Assembly (NCBI GenBank): GCA_028276365.1
Contig: JAPYWL010000054.1
Coordinates: 1 to 7,474, forward strand
Length of the DNA stretch: 7,474 nt
Source: Deltaproteobacteria bacterium
Lineage (GTDB): Bacteria > DRYD01
Reading direction: 5' to 3'
A model generated the notes under the pieces. The model was given only the letters and a program-made list of their open reading frames with translations, made no database searches and was not told the origin of the DNA. The translations under genes and the position numbers were made by a program. This document shows positions 5,591 through 7,474 of the stretch, in pieces (position 1 is the first letter of the stretch; every line of letters begins with the position of its first letter).

Positions 5591-6784
5591 ATGGAAAAAT
5601 ACTATTTAAAAATTAATAATAATTTGTTAAGTGTATCAGATAAGTATATATCTTATTCAAAAAAGATAGATAAAAATAATGATCATATCTTGGATGACCA
5701 AGAAATAACCGATTTCTTAATAAAAAATGATGACTTAAAATTTGAAGTAACTAGAAAGGGTATAAGTATTATTAATAAAGATTTAATAATTAATGATTTT
5801 AAAAATTATTTAATGGATAATTTAAAAGGACCAGATTTCATAAGAGATTACAATCAAATAGTATCTAAGATGATAGAATTAGAAAAAAAATATCCTGATA
5901 AAGTTAAATTAGAATACTTAGGTAAAACTTTTGAAGGAAGAGATATAATAGCTATGAGAATATCTAAGAACATAAATGATGAAGAAGGCAAGAAAAAAAG
6001 CATATTAATAACAGGATTACATCATGCAAGGGAATGGGCTACTGGTGAAGCAGCTCTTAACATTGTTGAAAAACTATTAGAATCTAATGATAATGAACTC
6101 AATAAATACCTTAATGATTTAGATATATATATACTACCTGTTGTTAATCCTGATGGATATGAATATTCTTTAAAAGAAGATGCTTGGTGGCGAAAAAATA
6201 GAACTAAATTTGAAAAAGGAATAGGAGTAGATTTAAATAGAAACTATTTTACCCCAAAGGATCCTACATTATATAGACAACCCAATGATAAACCTGATAG
6301 CACTTGGGATGATTATGGAGCAAGTGATAGCGTTTATTCAGATACTTATAGAGGCCCTTATGGTAATAGTGAAGAAGAAATTAAAGCTATTTCTAAATTA
6401 GTTAATTCTAAAAAAATTGATACTGTTATTGATTTACATAGTTATGGAAATATGATATTATATCCTTGGGGTTATACTACTAATCCTACAGAACTAGATA
6501 ATATTTATAGAGAAGTTGGAAAAGAGATAAATAATTCTGTTAATAACAGTTTTAAACTTATGCAAGCTATAAAATTATATCCAACTACAGGTAGTAGCTT
6601 GGATTACCACCATGAAGAAGGTAGATTTAGTTATACTTTTGAAATAGGTTCTAGTTTTTTCCCAAAATCTAAGCAAGAGTTAGATACTCAAAAAGAACAA
6701 GTATTAAAAATGGTAAAAGTTTTTATGAATAATTTAGTTAATGGTAAAATCCCTACTCAAAAATACGCTGTTAATTTAAAATAA
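5591..6784 (+). CDS. M14 zinc carboxypeptidase (carboxypeptidase A/T type) with an N-terminal EF-hand-like calcium loop
   Basis: Metallo-carboxypeptidase removing C-terminal residues from peptides. The catalytic domain spans about 82-385. Zinc ligands are His145 and Glu148 in HHAREW and His283 in DLHSYG. Substrate-binding residues correspond to carboxypeptidase A as Arg204 (WWRKNR, =R127), Asn216-Arg217 (DLNRN, =N144/R145) and Tyr330 (=Y248). The catalytic base is Glu351 in FSYTFEIG (=E270). The position equivalent to CPA residue 255 is Leu337, which hints at preference for hydrophobic C-terminal residues (inference). Residues 27-38 (DKNNDHILDDQE) form a complete EF-hand loop, with Asp/Asn at 1, 3, 5 and 9, a hydrophobic residue at 8 and Glu at 12. 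The N-terminus (MEKYYLKINN) is polar, without a signal peptide, which is unusual for a secreted M14 enzyme. There is no recognisable classical propeptide; residues 1-80 may serve as one. The gene converges with an ABC permease, leaving 22 bases between stops. Confidence 0.92.
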   Translation: MEKYYLKINNNLLSVSDKYISYSKKIDKNNDHILDDQEITDFLIKNDDLKFEVTRKGISIINKDLIINDFKNYLMDNLKGPDFIRDYNQIVSKMIELEKKYPDKVKLEYLGKTFEGRDIIAMRISKNINDEEGKKKSILITGLHHAREWATGEAALNIVEKLLESNDNELNKYLNDLDIYILPVVNPDGYEYSLKEDAWWRKNRTKFEKGIGVDLNRNYFTPKDPTLYRQPNDKPDSTWDDYGASDSVYSDTYRGPYGNSEEEIKAISKLVNSKKIDTVIDLHSYGNMILYPWGYTTNPTELDNIYREVGKEINNSVNNSFKLMQAIKLYPTTGSSLDYHHEEGRFSYTFEIGSSFFPKSKQELDTQKEQVLKMVKVFMNNLVNGKIPTQKYAVNLK

Positions 6785-6806
6785 TAAAATATTTTTTTTA
6801 ATGTAA
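6785..6806. terminator. Possible weak end-of-transcription region between convergent genes
   Basis: The 22-base gap between two convergent stops contains AAAATATTTT (6787-6796) running into eight T residues (6792-6799). It gives a T-tract for the + strand but no G/C stem, so intrinsic termination is only a weak guess. Confidence 0.25.
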
Positions 6807-7474
6807 TTAATTATTTAGGGGATAGCTTTTGATTATAAGTTTTTCAAAGTTATATACTAATATCATAAGTGGTAGGAGTGCTATAAAGGAAGCTGCCATA
6901 ATACTGCCCCAAGGTATTTCAAAATTTGAACTTGTACTTACCAAAGTAACTCCTACAGCTAATGTCCTTTTTAATTCGCTATTGGTTAACGTTAAAGCAA
7001 ATACAAACTCATTCCAATATCCTATAAATTGAAGTATAAATATGCTAATAAAAGCTGAGCTTACTAATGGTAAAACTATTTTAAATATTATATTGAATCT
7101 GCTAAATCCATCTAATAATGCTGCTTCTTCATATTCCTTAGGTAACTCATTTATAAATTTAGAAAATAATAATATACTAAAAGGTAATCCTAAAGAAGTA
7201 TAAACTAAAATTAACCCTGTTAAAGTATTAAATAACTTTAGTTTTACAATTATATCAAAAATTGGAACTATTATAAATACTCCTAATATCAAAACTACAT
7301 TAAAAAACAGTAAAATATTATTAATTAAATTTTTAAAGGGAATATTTAATCTAGTTAAGGCATAAGCAGATAAAAAACTTAATAAAGTATTAAAAAAAGC
7401 TGAAAGTAAAGAAACTATTACACTATTAACAAAATACACCCCTATATTCATAGTTTGTAAAATCTCTACATAAT
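6807..7474 (-). CDS. MalG-type carbohydrate ABC transporter permease (5' end outside window)
   Basis: Inner-membrane permease subunit of a CUT1-type sugar ABC importer. The frame stays open to the window edge, encoding YVEILQT before the Met at 7451. This matches the region before the first conserved helix (…FVNSVIVS) of MalG homologues, so the true start lies beyond base 7474. About five hydrophobic segments are visible, counted from that Met: 8-32, 43-69, 77-100, 124-152 and 184-202. The EAA loop that contacts the ATPase is complete (EAALLDGFSRFNIIFKIVLP, 109-128), and WNEFVFALTL (146-155) and WGSIMAASFIALLP (181-194) are typical of MalG. The C-terminus ends in EKLIIKSYPLNN and lacks the usual GL-x-AGAVKG tail. 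The substrate cannot be told; partner permease and binding-protein genes would be expected upstream, beyond the window edge. Confidence 0.9.
   Translation of the reverse strand, partial: YVEILQTMNIGVYFVNSVIVSLLSAFFNTLLSFLSAYALTRLNIPFKNLINNILLFFNVVLILGVFIIVPIFDIIVKLKLFNTLTGLILVYTSLGLPFSILLFSKFINELPKEYEEAALLDGFSRFNIIFKIVLPLVSSAFISIFILQFIGYWNEFVFALTLTNSELKRTLAVGVTLVSTSSNFEIPWGSIMAASFIALLPLMILVYNFEKLIIKSYPLNN

Noticed and set aside
6829-7032. Open frame of 67 codons on the plus strand
   Set aside because: It is antisense to the conserved C-terminal half of the MalG-type permease; its sequence is only the complement of that gene.
1-7474. CRISPR array, tRNA, rRNA, insertion sequence, attachment site or riboswitch
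   Set aside because: I looked on both strands and saw no regularly spaced repeats, no tRNA-like cloverleaf with a TTCRA arm, no transposase and no conserved riboswitch core.

Overview
The window is very AT-rich: rows I counted by hand give roughly 17-28% G+C. It is gene-dense, with short gaps, Shine-Dalgarno sequences of the AAGGAG type and strong use of A/T-ending codons. A sigma factor of the SigB/SigF/SigG type, a DtxR-FeoA fusion, a stand-alone FeoB G domain, a Pdp-type pyrimidine-nucleoside phosphorylase and an M14 carboxypeptidase together point to a low-GC anaerobic member of the Bacillota. A relative of Halanaerobiales, Natranaerobiales or Clostridia is my guess. No rRNA or lineage-specific marker is present, so this placement is an inference.

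Region 1 (1-2271, + strand) looks like one transcription unit linked to iron. It begins with the C-terminal part of a DtxR/MntR-type metal regulator that carries two FeoA-like SH3 domains; its DNA-binding part lies outside the window. This gene overlaps a soluble FeoB-type GTPase by 8 bases. That protein has the G domain and helical GDI domain but no membrane channel. Eleven bases later comes a P-loop protein resembling KamB, the reactivase subunit of lysine 5,6-aminomutase. No FeoB membrane part and no aminomutase gene is present in the window.

Region 2 (2321-5444, + strand) holds a divergent sigma factor with a TTG start, a small protein resembling a degenerate DUF309 domain, ispF (MEP isoprenoid pathway; 1-base overlap with the gene before it) and a pyrimidine-nucleoside phosphorylase. 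Orientation and short gaps suggest co-transcription, though functions are mixed.

Region 3 (5445-6784, + strand) is a 146-base AT-rich gap followed by an M14 zinc carboxypeptidase with a complete EF-hand-like calcium loop near its N-terminus and no signal peptide.

Region 4 (6807-7474, - strand) is a MalG-type sugar ABC permease, convergent with the carboxypeptidase and cut off at its 5' end by the window edge.

I saw no tRNA, rRNA, CRISPR array, insertion sequence or phage gene. No complete new system is evident. The most interesting part is the first operon: a regulator with built-in tandem FeoA domains, a channel-less FeoB GTPase and a KamB-like NTPase.
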